From an uncultured Lachnospiraceae bacterium (GTDB lineage: Bacteria; Bacillota; Clostridia; Lachnospirales; Lachnospiraceae), in the NCBI GenBank assembly GCA_934418055.1, contig CAKRWX010000178.1, positions 1 to 5,485 on the forward strand: a stretch of 5,485 nucleotides of DNA, written 5' to 3'. Every line of letters starts with the position of its first letter. The first letter of the stretch is position 1. The notes under the pieces are model-generated. The model searched no databases, was not told the origin of the DNA, and worked only from the letters and a program-made list of their open reading frames with translations. This document shows positions 1 to 5,485 of this stretch, piece after piece. The position numbers and the translations under genes were made by a program.

Positions 1-1237
1 GCTGCACACTATCTGTCACGGTACCGTGTTCCTGTCCATCCTTTTCAGTGCCGTTTATTCCATCAGCACTGGAAGCTGCCGCCTCTTCTGCCACTTTTAA
101 GGATGCAGAAATCAGATATACGCCTCCAATCTTCCGGTCATTATACGTGTACTGCAGATAAGCTGCCGCCCCAACTGGAGCGTCAGCCGGAATATCCGTC
201 ACGATCTGGCTGTCAACATCCGCAAAAGAGGCCTCCTTGGGCACCGTAATGACTGCCTGGTCATCCATCGAAAGATCAGAAGACTGATACGTCTGATCTC
301 CGATCAGAACGGTCTCTGCAGCGGTCAGAAGCGTTTCATTTTCTGAAATCTTCAGATTCTTCACAGAAGCAAAGCCAAAATCCAAAAGCGCCTTTGCATC
401 CACATAATACTGGGGCTGCGTTCCTTTTAAAATAACAGAAACCAGGTTCTGTCCCTCTCTTGCCGCATAAGTAACCAGTGTATTACCCGCAATGGATGTG
501 TAGCCTGTCTTACCAGCCACAGCGCCTTCACAATAATAATCAGGATTATCAGGTCCCGCCATCAGGATCCGGTGCTCCATTTTGAAGCCAATTCCTTCTG
601 GATTATTGATCGTTTTTGTGATTTTATGACTTTTAGCAGAACTGATAGCCAGAACTGTCTCATTGTGAAAAGCTGCAGTGGCGATCAAGCCCATATCATA
701 AGCACTGACATACTGATTCTCATCATTTAAACCGGAAGGATTCGCAAAATGACTTTCCTGACAGCCAAGCTCCGCGATCTTCTGGTTCATCATTTCCACA
801 AATGCTTCCCGGCTTCCGGCAACATGCTCCGCAAGGGCATTGGCAGACTGGTTGCTGGAGATCAGTAAAAGCGCATATAAACAGTCCTCAACTGTCAGTT
901 TATCGCCCTCTTCCAGGGACAGTTTATTGCCGCTTCCTGCCTCCACATTATAAACCGCATCATGGGAAAATGTGACTACATCATCCAAAGAAGCATGTTC
1001 TGCCACCACCAGGGCGGTTAAGAGCTTTGTGATACTGGCTGGCGGAAAGGTCTGGTGGAGCTGCTGTCCAAAAATAACTGTGCCAGAGTCCATATCCATC
1101 AAGATTCCAGAATCTGCCAGAATCCCAACATCTGATGGCCAGTCAGGCCTGGCGTATGCCGTTATGGTACCTCCCATCAGAATTGCCGCTGTCAGCAGAA
1201 AGCCTGCCGTTTTCCGGCAGAAATGGCGTAAATTCAT
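1..1237 (-). CDS. Secreted serine-type D-alanyl-D-alanine carboxypeptidase (PBP5/DacA-type, peptidase S11), 3' end cut by window
   Basis: This enzyme removes the terminal D-Ala from peptidoglycan pentapeptides outside the membrane and so limits cross-linking. I read 412 codons with no stop before the window edge, so the C-terminus is missing. The N-terminus is a signal peptide: basic residues (R4, R8, K9), a hydrophobic stretch from about 11 to 26, and a likely cut after A27-Y28-A29. All three penicillin-binding motifs of family S11 are intact: S68-I-T-K71 (nucleophile and general base), S127-S-N129 and K243-T-G245. Residues 286-380 look like the beta-rich PBP5 C-terminal domain. From about 382 a polar Ala/Ser/Gly/Glu-rich tail begins. 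S11 enzymes usually end in a membrane anchor, which would lie beyond the edge. The start is set by GGAGA at 1246-1250, 8 nt before ATG. It follows the NlpC/P60 gene by 31 nt with no terminator, so it is probably cotranscribed. The family call is firm. The exact orthologue (dacA, dacB or dacF) cannot be fixed. Confidence 0.93.
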   Translation of the reverse strand, partial: MNLRHFCRKTAGFLLTAAILMGGTITAYARPDWPSDVGILADSGILMDMDSGTVIFGQQLHQTFPPASITKLLTALVVAEHASLDDVVTFSHDAVYNVEAGSGNKLSLEEGDKLTVEDCLYALLLISSNQSANALAEHVAGSREAFVEMMNQKIAELGCQESHFANPSGLNDENQYVSAYDMGLIATAAFHNETVLAISSAKSHKITKTINNPEGIGFKMEHRILMAGPDNPDYYCEGAVAGKTGYTSIAGNTLVTYAAREGQNLVSVILKGTQPQYYVDAKALLDFGFASVKNLKISENETLLTAAETVLIGDQTYQSSDLSMDDQAVITVPKEASFADVDSQIVTDIPADAPVGAAAYLQYTYNDRKIGGVYLISASLKVAEEAAASSADGINGTEKDGQEHGTVTDSVQ

Positions 1238-1268
1238 GTATGTATTCTCCAATCTTTTTCAATACATT

Positions 1269-2729
1269 TTACTGCACGATCCGTCGCACTGCAAGAATGG
1301 AACGGTAAGCGGCATTCCCCACTTTGATTCCAGTACTTGGAGAGCTGGCATGAACAATTTTTCCATTGCCAATATAAATTCCGATATGCCCCGCATAACA
1401 GATCAGATCCCCCGGCTGGGCATCGGCATAGCTGACTCCCGTACCGCTGCTTCGCTGCTCGGAAGAGGTTCGTGGTAAAGTAACGCCAAAGTGTTTGTAT
1501 ACACTATACACAAATCCAGAACAATCTGCTCCATTGGTCAGACTGGTTCCTCCATAAACATATGGATTCCCCACAAATTGAAGTCCATAATCTGCCACTG
1601 CCCGCCCGGCTGCACTTCCACCAGAACTTTTCGTGGTACTAGACTGAGTAGTCGTTGTAGACTTTGAGGTACTGGTATTCGTGGTATTTGTCGTTGTGGT
1701 ACTTCCAGGTCCCGTAGAATTTGCACTGCTGGTATCCGATGTCGATGGACCTGTCCGGTTAGAGTTATCCGCCGCAGTCTTTTCTGCTGCCTGTGTCGGC
1801 GCAGCGCTCTGATTTTTCGTTGTGCTGGCTGAATCTGGATTGGCAGCGATCACCGTATTCTTTGTTCCATCTTTGGAAGCTGCTTCCTGGGCTGCTAAAG
1901 CCGCAGCCTTTGCTGCCTCCTGTTCCTCGATCGCCTTCCGCGCTGCTTCAGCCTGAGCCCTCTGCCTTGCTTCTGCCTCCGCTAATGCTCTTTGTCTCTC
2001 TTCCGCGTCCGCCTTCCGGATCTCTTCATTTTTCTTTGCGATGGTCTGGGTATAGGCTGCAGCCGCTTTCTTTGCTGCAGCTAACTGGGTATCGAAATCC
2101 GCAATCTGGGAACGTTTTTTCGCGATGGTATTCTCCAGGGTCTGCTGCTGCCCCTTATATTCGATCTGCATTCCTTCCATCTCGTCTTTATCGTTCTGGA
2201 GCTGCTCCTTATAAGCGGCAACCTCCATTTTGGTCTGCTGATATTGCTCCAGCTTCTTCCGGTCATAATCATAAATGTCGCTGATATACTCACTTTTATT
2301 CAGCAGATCCGACATGCTTTTCACTTTCAAAAGGACATCCAGATATTCGGTATCCCCCTTCTCGTACATATATCGGATTCTTTTTTTCATCGCTTCATAC
2401 TGTTCTTTTTCGCGATCCAGGGCATCATCGTAATCAGACTGTGCCTGCTGGATCTGGGAATCTTTATATTTGATATCTTCCTCTAAAAGAGTAATATCCG
2501 ATAACAGTCCCGTCAGTTCTGTTTTCAGGTCCTCAACTTCCGCCTGGGCTGCATTCTTCTGCTGCTGAGCTTGATTGGCCTTCTGATTAGCAGAATCCAG
2601 CCCCTTCTGGGCATCTTTTTTCTCCTGCTGAGCCTGTGCTTTATTCGTAGCCATGGCAGTGGCAGGCTGAAGCGTTGTCATCAGTCCTGCCAATACCAGA
2701 CATAATAGCTGTTTTTTTCTGTTTCGCAT
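1269..2729 (-). CDS. Secreted coiled-coil NlpC/P60 peptidoglycan endopeptidase (CwlO/PcsB-like)
   Basis: This is a 486-aa secreted wall hydrolase, probably cutting the stem peptide between D-Glu and the diamino acid, as NlpC/P60 enzymes do. The signal peptide has R2-R4-K5-K6, a hydrophobic core at 8-20 and a likely cut after A25-M26-A27. Residues 28-235 form a long coiled coil. Inside it, the segment around 113-155 (RIRYMYEKGD, YLDVLLKVKSMSDLL, SEYISDIYDYD) matches the PcsB/CwlO N-terminal domain, which in other Firmicutes is controlled by FtsEX. Residues 232-286 are a charged Ala/Glu/Arg helix, and 290-375 a Ser/Thr/Asn-rich flexible linker. Residues 376-486 are the NlpC/P60 domain with catalytic C403 (DCSGF), H448 (GHIGIYIG) and H460 (VHASS). 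The start has GAGGAGAG at 2739-2746, and an in-frame TAG lies directly before ATG, so no earlier start is possible. That TAG is the stop of the MATE gene, suggesting coupled translation. FtsEX control is inferred from family resemblance; no ftsEX is in the window. Confidence 0.95.
   Translation of the reverse strand: MRNRKKQLLCLVLAGLMTTLQPATAMATNKAQAQQEKKDAQKGLDSANQKANQAQQQKNAAQAEVEDLKTELTGLLSDITLLEEDIKYKDSQIQQAQSDYDDALDREKEQYEAMKKRIRYMYEKGDTEYLDVLLKVKSMSDLLNKSEYISDIYDYDRKKLEQYQQTKMEVAAYKEQLQNDKDEMEGMQIEYKGQQQTLENTIAKKRSQIADFDTQLAAAKKAAAAYTQTIAKKNEEIRKADAEERQRALAEAEARQRAQAEAARKAIEEQEAAKAAALAAQEAASKDGTKNTVIAANPDSASTTKNQSAAPTQAAEKTAADNSNRTGPSTSDTSSANSTGPGSTTTTNTTNTSTSKSTTTTQSSTTKSSGGSAAGRAVADYGLQFVGNPYVYGGTSLTNGADCSGFVYSVYKHFGVTLPRTSSEQRSSGTGVSYADAQPGDLICYAGHIGIYIGNGKIVHASSPSTGIKVGNAAYRSILAVRRIVQ
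1605..1862 (-). repeat. Low-complexity Ser/Thr/Asn linker-coding tract
   Basis: Residues 290-375 of the NlpC/P60 protein are mainly Ser, Thr, Asn, Ala and Gly, with runs such as TTTTNTTNTSTS. The DNA is built of imperfect ACN/AGN codon repeats, not an exact tandem unit. The tract is a flexible spacer between the coiled coil and the catalytic domain, and a likely site of length variation between strains. Confidence 0.7.
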
Positions 2730-4088
2730 CTAGTTTGTCTCTCCTCGCTGAGTCAGGTTCTTTAAAACCCTTAAGTATACAATAAAAAAGATAATTCCTT
2801 TTGCCACACTTGTCAAGGACAACGCCCACCACACGCCATTTAATCCCAGAGGCGTCCGCTGCAGCAGAAATGCCAGCGGAACACGGGCAGAAGTAAGAGA
2901 AATACTGATAATGGAACTCAAAAATGTCTTTCCGATACCAGAAAGCGCCCCAACTGTCATGGATTCGATGCACATAAACATCTGTGACAGTCCTAAAACC
3001 GTCAGATACTGGACACCCATAGGGATCACATCGGTCTCCTGGATAAATAACCGGAAAATCGGCTGCGCCCCAAAGATCAGAAGAAAGGAACAGAAGGTTC
3101 CCCAGACAAACATACAGGCTGCAGCTACAAAATAGCCCTTCTGCACCCGGTCATACCGCTTTCCACCGAAATTCTGTCCGGCAAACGAATTGATAGATGC
3201 TGCAAAACCATCTGCTGTCATCCAGGAAATGGATTCGATCTGGGAACCAACCCTCTGCACTGCCACTGCCGCATCTCCCCATACTGCCACGAACCGCGTC
3301 AGTACCATGGATATTCCTGCATAGATCAGGTTCTGGATTGCAGACGGAAGCCCTAAACCTACCATTGTTTTCATATAAGAAACAGGGACCACCTCCCAAA
3401 TCCGCACATTTCCCAGAAATTCCTGATCCCTGACCGCTTTCACCAGAAAAACAGCGGTAACGATCACCTGCGCGGTTACCGTAGCGATAGCCGCACCGGC
3501 GGCTTCCATGCGGGGAAATGGACCAATGCCAAAAATCAGCAGCGGATCCAGGATCATATTAGTGCCAAGTCCAAGCACATTTGCCAAAAACGGAGTCCGG
3601 CTATCGCCCTTTGCTGTAAAAAGCCCAGTAAAAATACCATTTAAGTAGGAAAACAAGATCATACCGCAGGTGATCTTCATATAAATGACTGCACTCTCCA
3701 CAGTATTCGGATCATTTAATCCAAAAAAACTGATCAATGGGCGGCACAGGGACAGAGCCGTTACAGAAAACAGCACTGCAAACAAAATTCCCAATTGGAG
3801 AGATCCCTGGGCATAACGGACTGCTTCTTCCTTTCTTCCCTCTCCTAACGAATGGGCCACCTTGATCTGTCCACCCATCTTTGGCAGCATCATAACTCCC
3901 TGAGACAGCCATGTATACATTCCGGCGCTTCCCACTGCAGCCACTGCAGGGGAACCCACACGGCCTACCCATGCCATATCCGTCAGATTGTAAGCCATCT
4001 GTACCAGAGAGGTGGCCATGATCGGAAGCGCAAGCCCAGTCAGAGTAGGAAAAATCGGTCCATTTAACAGATCTACTTGTTTTCTCAT
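2730..4088 (-). CDS. MATE-family multidrug/metabolite efflux transporter
   Basis: This is a 452-aa inner-membrane antiporter of the MATE family, normal in length (about 450). It has about twelve hydrophobic segments in two pseudo-repeated halves, roughly 16-240 and 241-442. The first half has the family pattern YNLTDMAWVG in helix 1, with D37 at the position of the conserved N-lobe aspartate, and NMILDPLLIFG (174-187) with D181 at a second conserved acidic site. The loops after helices 2 and 8 carry the paired GQ motifs (G73-Q74 and G304-Q305), which supports two homologous halves. The ATG overlaps the TGA stop of folA by 4 nt, with AAGGA at 4095-4099, 6 nt upstream. Its own stop directly abuts the next start. 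MATE proteins exchange Na+ or H+ for drugs or metabolites. The substrate cannot be read from sequence. Its place beside DHFR might hint at a folate-like or antifolate substrate, but that is speculation. Confidence 0.95.
   Translation of the reverse strand: MRKQVDLLNGPIFPTLTGLALPIMATSLVQMAYNLTDMAWVGRVGSPAVAAVGSAGMYTWLSQGVMMLPKMGGQIKVAHSLGEGRKEEAVRYAQGSLQLGILFAVLFSVTALSLCRPLISFFGLNDPNTVESAVIYMKITCGMILFSYLNGIFTGLFTAKGDSRTPFLANVLGLGTNMILDPLLIFGIGPFPRMEAAGAAIATVTAQVIVTAVFLVKAVRDQEFLGNVRIWEVVPVSYMKTMVGLGLPSAIQNLIYAGISMVLTRFVAVWGDAAVAVQRVGSQIESISWMTADGFAASINSFAGQNFGGKRYDRVQKGYFVAAACMFVWGTFCSFLLIFGAQPIFRLFIQETDVIPMGVQYLTVLGLSQMFMCIESMTVGALSGIGKTFLSSIISISLTSARVPLAFLLQRTPLGLNGVWWALSLTSVAKGIIFFIVYLRVLKNLTQRGETN
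2739..2746 (-). promoter_or_regulatory. NlpC/P60 gene ribosome binding site inside the MATE 3' end
   Basis: GAGGAGAG lies within the last codons of the MATE gene, 9 nt before the hydrolase ATG. It is the same octamer as the folA site. Its position fixes the hydrolase start at 2729 and ties its translation to that of the exporter. Confidence 0.75.
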
Positions 4089-4582
4089 ACCTGATCCTTC
4101 TTTACATAACGGCGGAATGTATAACAGAGGTCAAAATAGGTCTCCTCGTCACTTTCCACATCCATCACCCATTGTGGATCCTGATCAAGATCAACAAAAT
4201 GGGTATCTGCCTCATATGCGTAATCAATATATGTCACATGAGCGACCGTACAATACGGAAGCAGCGCCTCATATACCTGTTGCCCTCCTGCCACAAACAC
4301 ATCATCAGGATCTGTATCTTTTACTGCTTCCAGTACTTCCTCTACATTATGGCAGATAGTAACACCTTTCGCCCGAAACTCCGGATCCCTGGTCAAAACG
4401 ATGGTTTTGCGGCCATAAAGCGGCTGCCCGCCCGGCAGACTTTCCAGTGTCTTCCGGCCCATGATCACCACTTTTCCCAGCGTTTCATCCCGAAACAGCT
4501 TCTGATCCTTAGGAATACTCACCAACAGATGATTATCCTTTCCAATGGCCCAGTTTTTATCTACTGCAACAATAATATTCAT
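4085..4582 (-). CDS. folA: Dihydrofolate reductase
   Basis: This 165-aa protein reduces dihydrofolate to tetrahydrofolate with NADPH in the cytoplasm; the length is typical of bacterial DHFR. Visible landmarks are the Met20-type loop (IGKDN, 13-17), catalytic acid D26 in IPKDQKLF, the NADPH-binding GRKTLESLP (42-50), a second cofactor contact region GRKTIVLTRDP (57-67), FVAGGQQVY (96-104), VTYID with T117, and DTHF (126-129). The usual LPW of the active site is LLV here, so V21 replaces the conserved Trp, and Q27 replaces the Leu/Met that normally follows the catalytic Asp. I recall LLV-type loops from clostridial DHFRs, so this is probably a functional lineage variant. GAGGAGAG at 4591-4598 lies 8 nt before ATG and overlaps the stop of the preceding gene. 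That stop (TAG, 4598-4600) is in frame, so the start cannot move upstream. The 3' end overlaps the MATE start by 4 nt (ATGA). Confidence 0.96.
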   Translation of the reverse strand: MNIIVAVDKNWAIGKDNHLLVSIPKDQKLFRDETLGKVVIMGRKTLESLPGGQPLYGRKTIVLTRDPEFRAKGVTICHNVEEVLEAVKDTDPDDVFVAGGQQVYEALLPYCTVAHVTYIDYAYEADTHFVDLDQDPQWVMDVESDEETYFDLCYTFRRYVKKDQV

Positions 4583-4590
4583 GAAAATAT

Positions 4591-4600
4591 CTCTCCTCTA
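4591..4600 (-). promoter_or_regulatory. folA ribosome binding site overlapping the upstream stop
   Basis: The sequence TAGAGGAGAG merges the TAG stop of the ThyX-like gene (4598-4600) with the Shine-Dalgarno GAGGAGAG (4591-4598), 8 nt from the folA ATG. A ribosome ending the first gene stands on the loading site of the next, which favours coupled translation. Confidence 0.75.
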
Positions 4601-5224
4601 TTCCTCTTCCTGGGCAATGATCAGTTCCTTCGCATATGGAAGGCTCTCGATCCAATGACAGAACGTATGCCACTCCTGTAATTTGTGATTTCTGCGTGCA
4701 AAATAGATATTAACTAAAGTCTCATAGTTCATGGTGCAGGTACGCATCTGGTTATAGCTGCTTGGGAGAAGCTGGATCAGATCATACCAGTCCTCTTTTT
4801 TCTTCTCTGCAACGAATTTCTGACGGATACTTTCCAGTCGGTCAATGATCACACCCATAAATTCCAGGGATTCTTCCGTCAAATGGTCATGGCTGAAATC
4901 GTCCAGTTCAAATGGCTTGCTGTGAATCTTATGCATGGTACTGGTAGAGTTGGCTACGGTAGCCACTTTATAGGTATCATATTCCTTCCACCAGTATAAT
5001 GGTGCCGTGATATCTACGGACACAAAGATCTGGCGGATAAATTTGCGGTGGTCACTTCCTGCTTTGCGAAGTCTTCTGCCAAGATCCAGGTCATTGGGAC
5101 CTAAGCAGAAATTACCGTCCTCATCATAGCCGCTGTCCATCCGTCCCCAGCTGTTCATGGGATTTCTAGCTCCGCGGATGGCATTTTCCAGGTTCATTAC
5201 ACTTGTTCTCTCTAACTTGATCAT
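4598..5224 (-). CDS. ThyX-like protein (flavin-dependent thymidylate synthase family) with a non-canonical signature motif
   Basis: I read this 208-aa protein as a divergent member of the ThyX family. Two regions support this. Residues 81-94 (EYDTYKVATVANST) align without gaps to the ThyX signature region (of the form QWVRHRTASVNEYS), and residues 152-186 (LLPSSYNQM, TMNYETLVNIYFARR, LQEW) follow the ThyX C-terminal pattern of LLP, an Asn/Arg-containing helix, LR and QW. H59, upstream in SDHRKF, could be the flavin-contacting His. However, the RHR triad becomes T84-Y85-K86 and the following Ser becomes Thr, so normal dUMP methylation is not assured. Canonical ThyX uses methylene-THF, NADPH and FAD to make dTMP. 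The start is fixed by AGAGGA at 5235-5240 and by an in-frame TAG immediately before ATG. The gene is 15 nt from folA, in the same frame. It could be a diverged thymidylate synthase, a flavin-binding regulator, or an enzyme on another nucleotide. The alignment is by eye and from memory of the family, so homology is likely and function is open. Confidence 0.68.
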   Translation of the reverse strand: MIKLERTSVMNLENAIRGARNPMNSWGRMDSGYDEDGNFCLGPNDLDLGRRLRKAGSDHRKFIRQIFVSVDITAPLYWWKEYDTYKVATVANSTSTMHKIHSKPFELDDFSHDHLTEESLEFMGVIIDRLESIRQKFVAEKKKEDWYDLIQLLPSSYNQMRTCTMNYETLVNIYFARRNHKLQEWHTFCHWIESLPYAKELIIAQEEE

Positions 5225-5271
5225 CTATGGTCATTCCTCTTTCTTTTAAATTCAAAGGTACATACTCTCTA
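5225..5271 (-). other. cbiC to ThyX-like intergenic leader
   Basis: This 47-nt gap contains the second tandem stop of cbiC, an A-rich stretch and the Shine-Dalgarno AGAGGA (5235-5240), 10 nt before the ATG. There is no hairpin followed by a U tract, so no terminator separates the cobalamin gene from the next operon, and no room for a riboswitch. Some read-through from cbiC is therefore plausible. Confidence 0.6.
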
Positions 5272-5299
5272 TTATATACTATTTACCAGCGCATTGCAA
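5271..5299 (-). promoter_or_regulatory. Candidate sigma-A promoter for the ThyX-like/folA/MATE/wall-enzyme operon
   Basis: On the minus strand the -35 box TTGCAA (5294-5299, 4 of 6 consensus) is followed by a 17-nt spacer and a perfect -10 box TATAAT (5271-5276). Transcription would start near 5264 and give a leader of about 40 nt before the ATG at 5224. It sits within the final codons and stop of cbiC and is the only close match I found ahead of the five-gene run. The geometry is seen in the sequence; activity is inferred. Confidence 0.55.
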
Positions 5300-5485
5300 A
5301 TCGCAGCTGCCACATTGCTGCCGCCTTTTCTTCCGCGGGCCACGATATAAGGAACATCATCAGTCAAAATCAGTTCCTTTGCCTGAACCACATTGACAAA
5401 TCCTACTGGCACGCCGATGATTAAACGTGGTTTGATGGCACCCTCCTGCATCAGTTCGTGAAGGCGTACTAAGGCTGTTGGGGCG
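5272..5485 (-). CDS. cbiC: Precorrin-8X / cobalt-precorrin-8 methylmutase, C-terminal fragment (5' end beyond window)
   Basis: This is the last 70 residues of the enzyme that moves a methyl group from C-11 to C-12 of the corrin ring in cobalamin synthesis, giving hydrogenobyrinate or cobyrinate. The fragment carries strongly recognisable CobH/CbiC blocks: APTALVRLHELMQEG, then LIIGVPVGFVNVV with the characteristic GVPVGFV loop, DVPYIVARGRKGGSNVAAA, and the C-terminal NALV. The catalytic His of the family lies near the N-terminus and is outside the window, so activity cannot be judged. The frame ends in tandem stops, TAA (5272-5274) and TAG (5269-5271). An upstream cob/cbi cluster is likely off the right edge. 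Whether transcription continues into the next gene is unclear, because no terminator is visible but a new promoter lies in this gene's last codons. The anaerobic name cbiC is chosen from the inferred clostridial host. Confidence 0.95.
   Translation of the reverse strand, partial: APTALVRLHELMQEGAIKPRLIIGVPVGFVNVVQAKELILTDDVPYIVARGRKGGSNVAAAICNALVNSI

Noticed and set aside
1238..1268. Possible terminator between the hydrolase and carboxypeptidase genes
   Set aside because: The 31-nt gap has no inverted repeat or U tract, only the Shine-Dalgarno of the next gene.
972..1478. 168-codon plus-strand open frame
   Set aside because: It lies antisense over the carboxypeptidase start and the NlpC/P60 catalytic domain, both firmly identified. 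Its translation shows no family pattern, and it has no credible upstream context.
1793..2284. 163-codon plus-strand open frame rich in Leu, Pro and Ser
   Set aside because: It is the reverse of the Ala/Glu/Gln-rich coiled-coil coding region, whose biased codons keep the opposite strand open. The composition is an artefact of this.
2641..2973. 110-codon minus-strand frame across the MATE/hydrolase junction
   Set aside because: It is in an alternative frame of two well-supported genes, and its product has no coherent membrane or secretion pattern.
4085..4088. folA and MATE overlap as a possible frameshift or fusion
   Set aside because: The ATGA overlap is a standard stop/start coupling. Both proteins are full length for their families, so no sequence error needs to be assumed.
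4172..4681. 169-codon plus-strand open frame
   Set aside because: It is antisense to folA and the end of the ThyX-like gene, with no recognisable domain. The minus-strand genes explain the sequence fully.
4598..5224. Phage or mobile-element origin for the ThyX-like gene
   Set aside because: ThyX relatives occur in phages, but no integrase, repeat, attachment site or composition shift is visible, and the gene is tightly coupled to chromosomal folA.
5227..5424. 65-codon plus-strand open frame
   Set aside because: It is antisense to the cbiC C-terminus, which is unmistakable by its GVPVGFV and GRKGGSNVAAA blocks.

Overview
This window looks like ordinary chromosome from a low-to-moderate-GC Gram-positive anaerobe. 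A gut Clostridia member, probably Lachnospiraceae, is my best guess. The reasons are strong AGGAGG-type ribosome sites, a CwlO/PcsB-type NlpC/P60 hydrolase, a clostridial-style DHFR with an LLVSIP active-site loop, and an anaerobic-type cobalamin gene nearby. The taxonomic call is inference from protein style, not from a marker gene. All six genes lie on the minus strand, so transcription runs from high to low coordinates, and both window edges cut a gene.

Layout in transcription order: (1) the C-terminal 70 codons of a precorrin-8X/cobalt-precorrin-8 methylmutase (CbiC/CobH) at the right edge. (2) A 47-nt gap, preceded by a good sigma-A-like promoter (TTGCAA-17-TATAAT) inside the end of cbiC. 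(3) A 208-aa protein that I read as a divergent ThyX-family (flavin-dependent thymidylate synthase fold) protein whose hallmark RHR motif is replaced. (4) Dihydrofolate reductase. (5) A 12-helix MATE-family exporter. (6) A secreted coiled-coil NlpC/P60 peptidoglycan endopeptidase. (7) A secreted D,D-carboxypeptidase (PBP5/DacA type) running off the left edge.

Items 3 to 7 are packed as one probable operon. The gaps are 15 nt, a 4-nt ATGA overlap, 0 nt (TAG directly followed by ATG) and 31 nt, each with its own Shine-Dalgarno, and I see no terminator between genes. The first half concerns folate/thymidylate chemistry in the cytoplasm. The second half puts an exporter in the membrane and two peptidoglycan-trimming enzymes outside it. 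The two wall enzymes make functional sense together (stem-peptide cleavage plus removal of the terminal D-Ala). The link to the folate half is only positional.

I found no mobile element, CRISPR array, RNA gene or riboswitch. No stretch over 300 bases lacks a gene. The most interesting item is the ThyX-like protein with a non-canonical active-site motif beside DHFR. I see no convincing evidence for a wholly new system.
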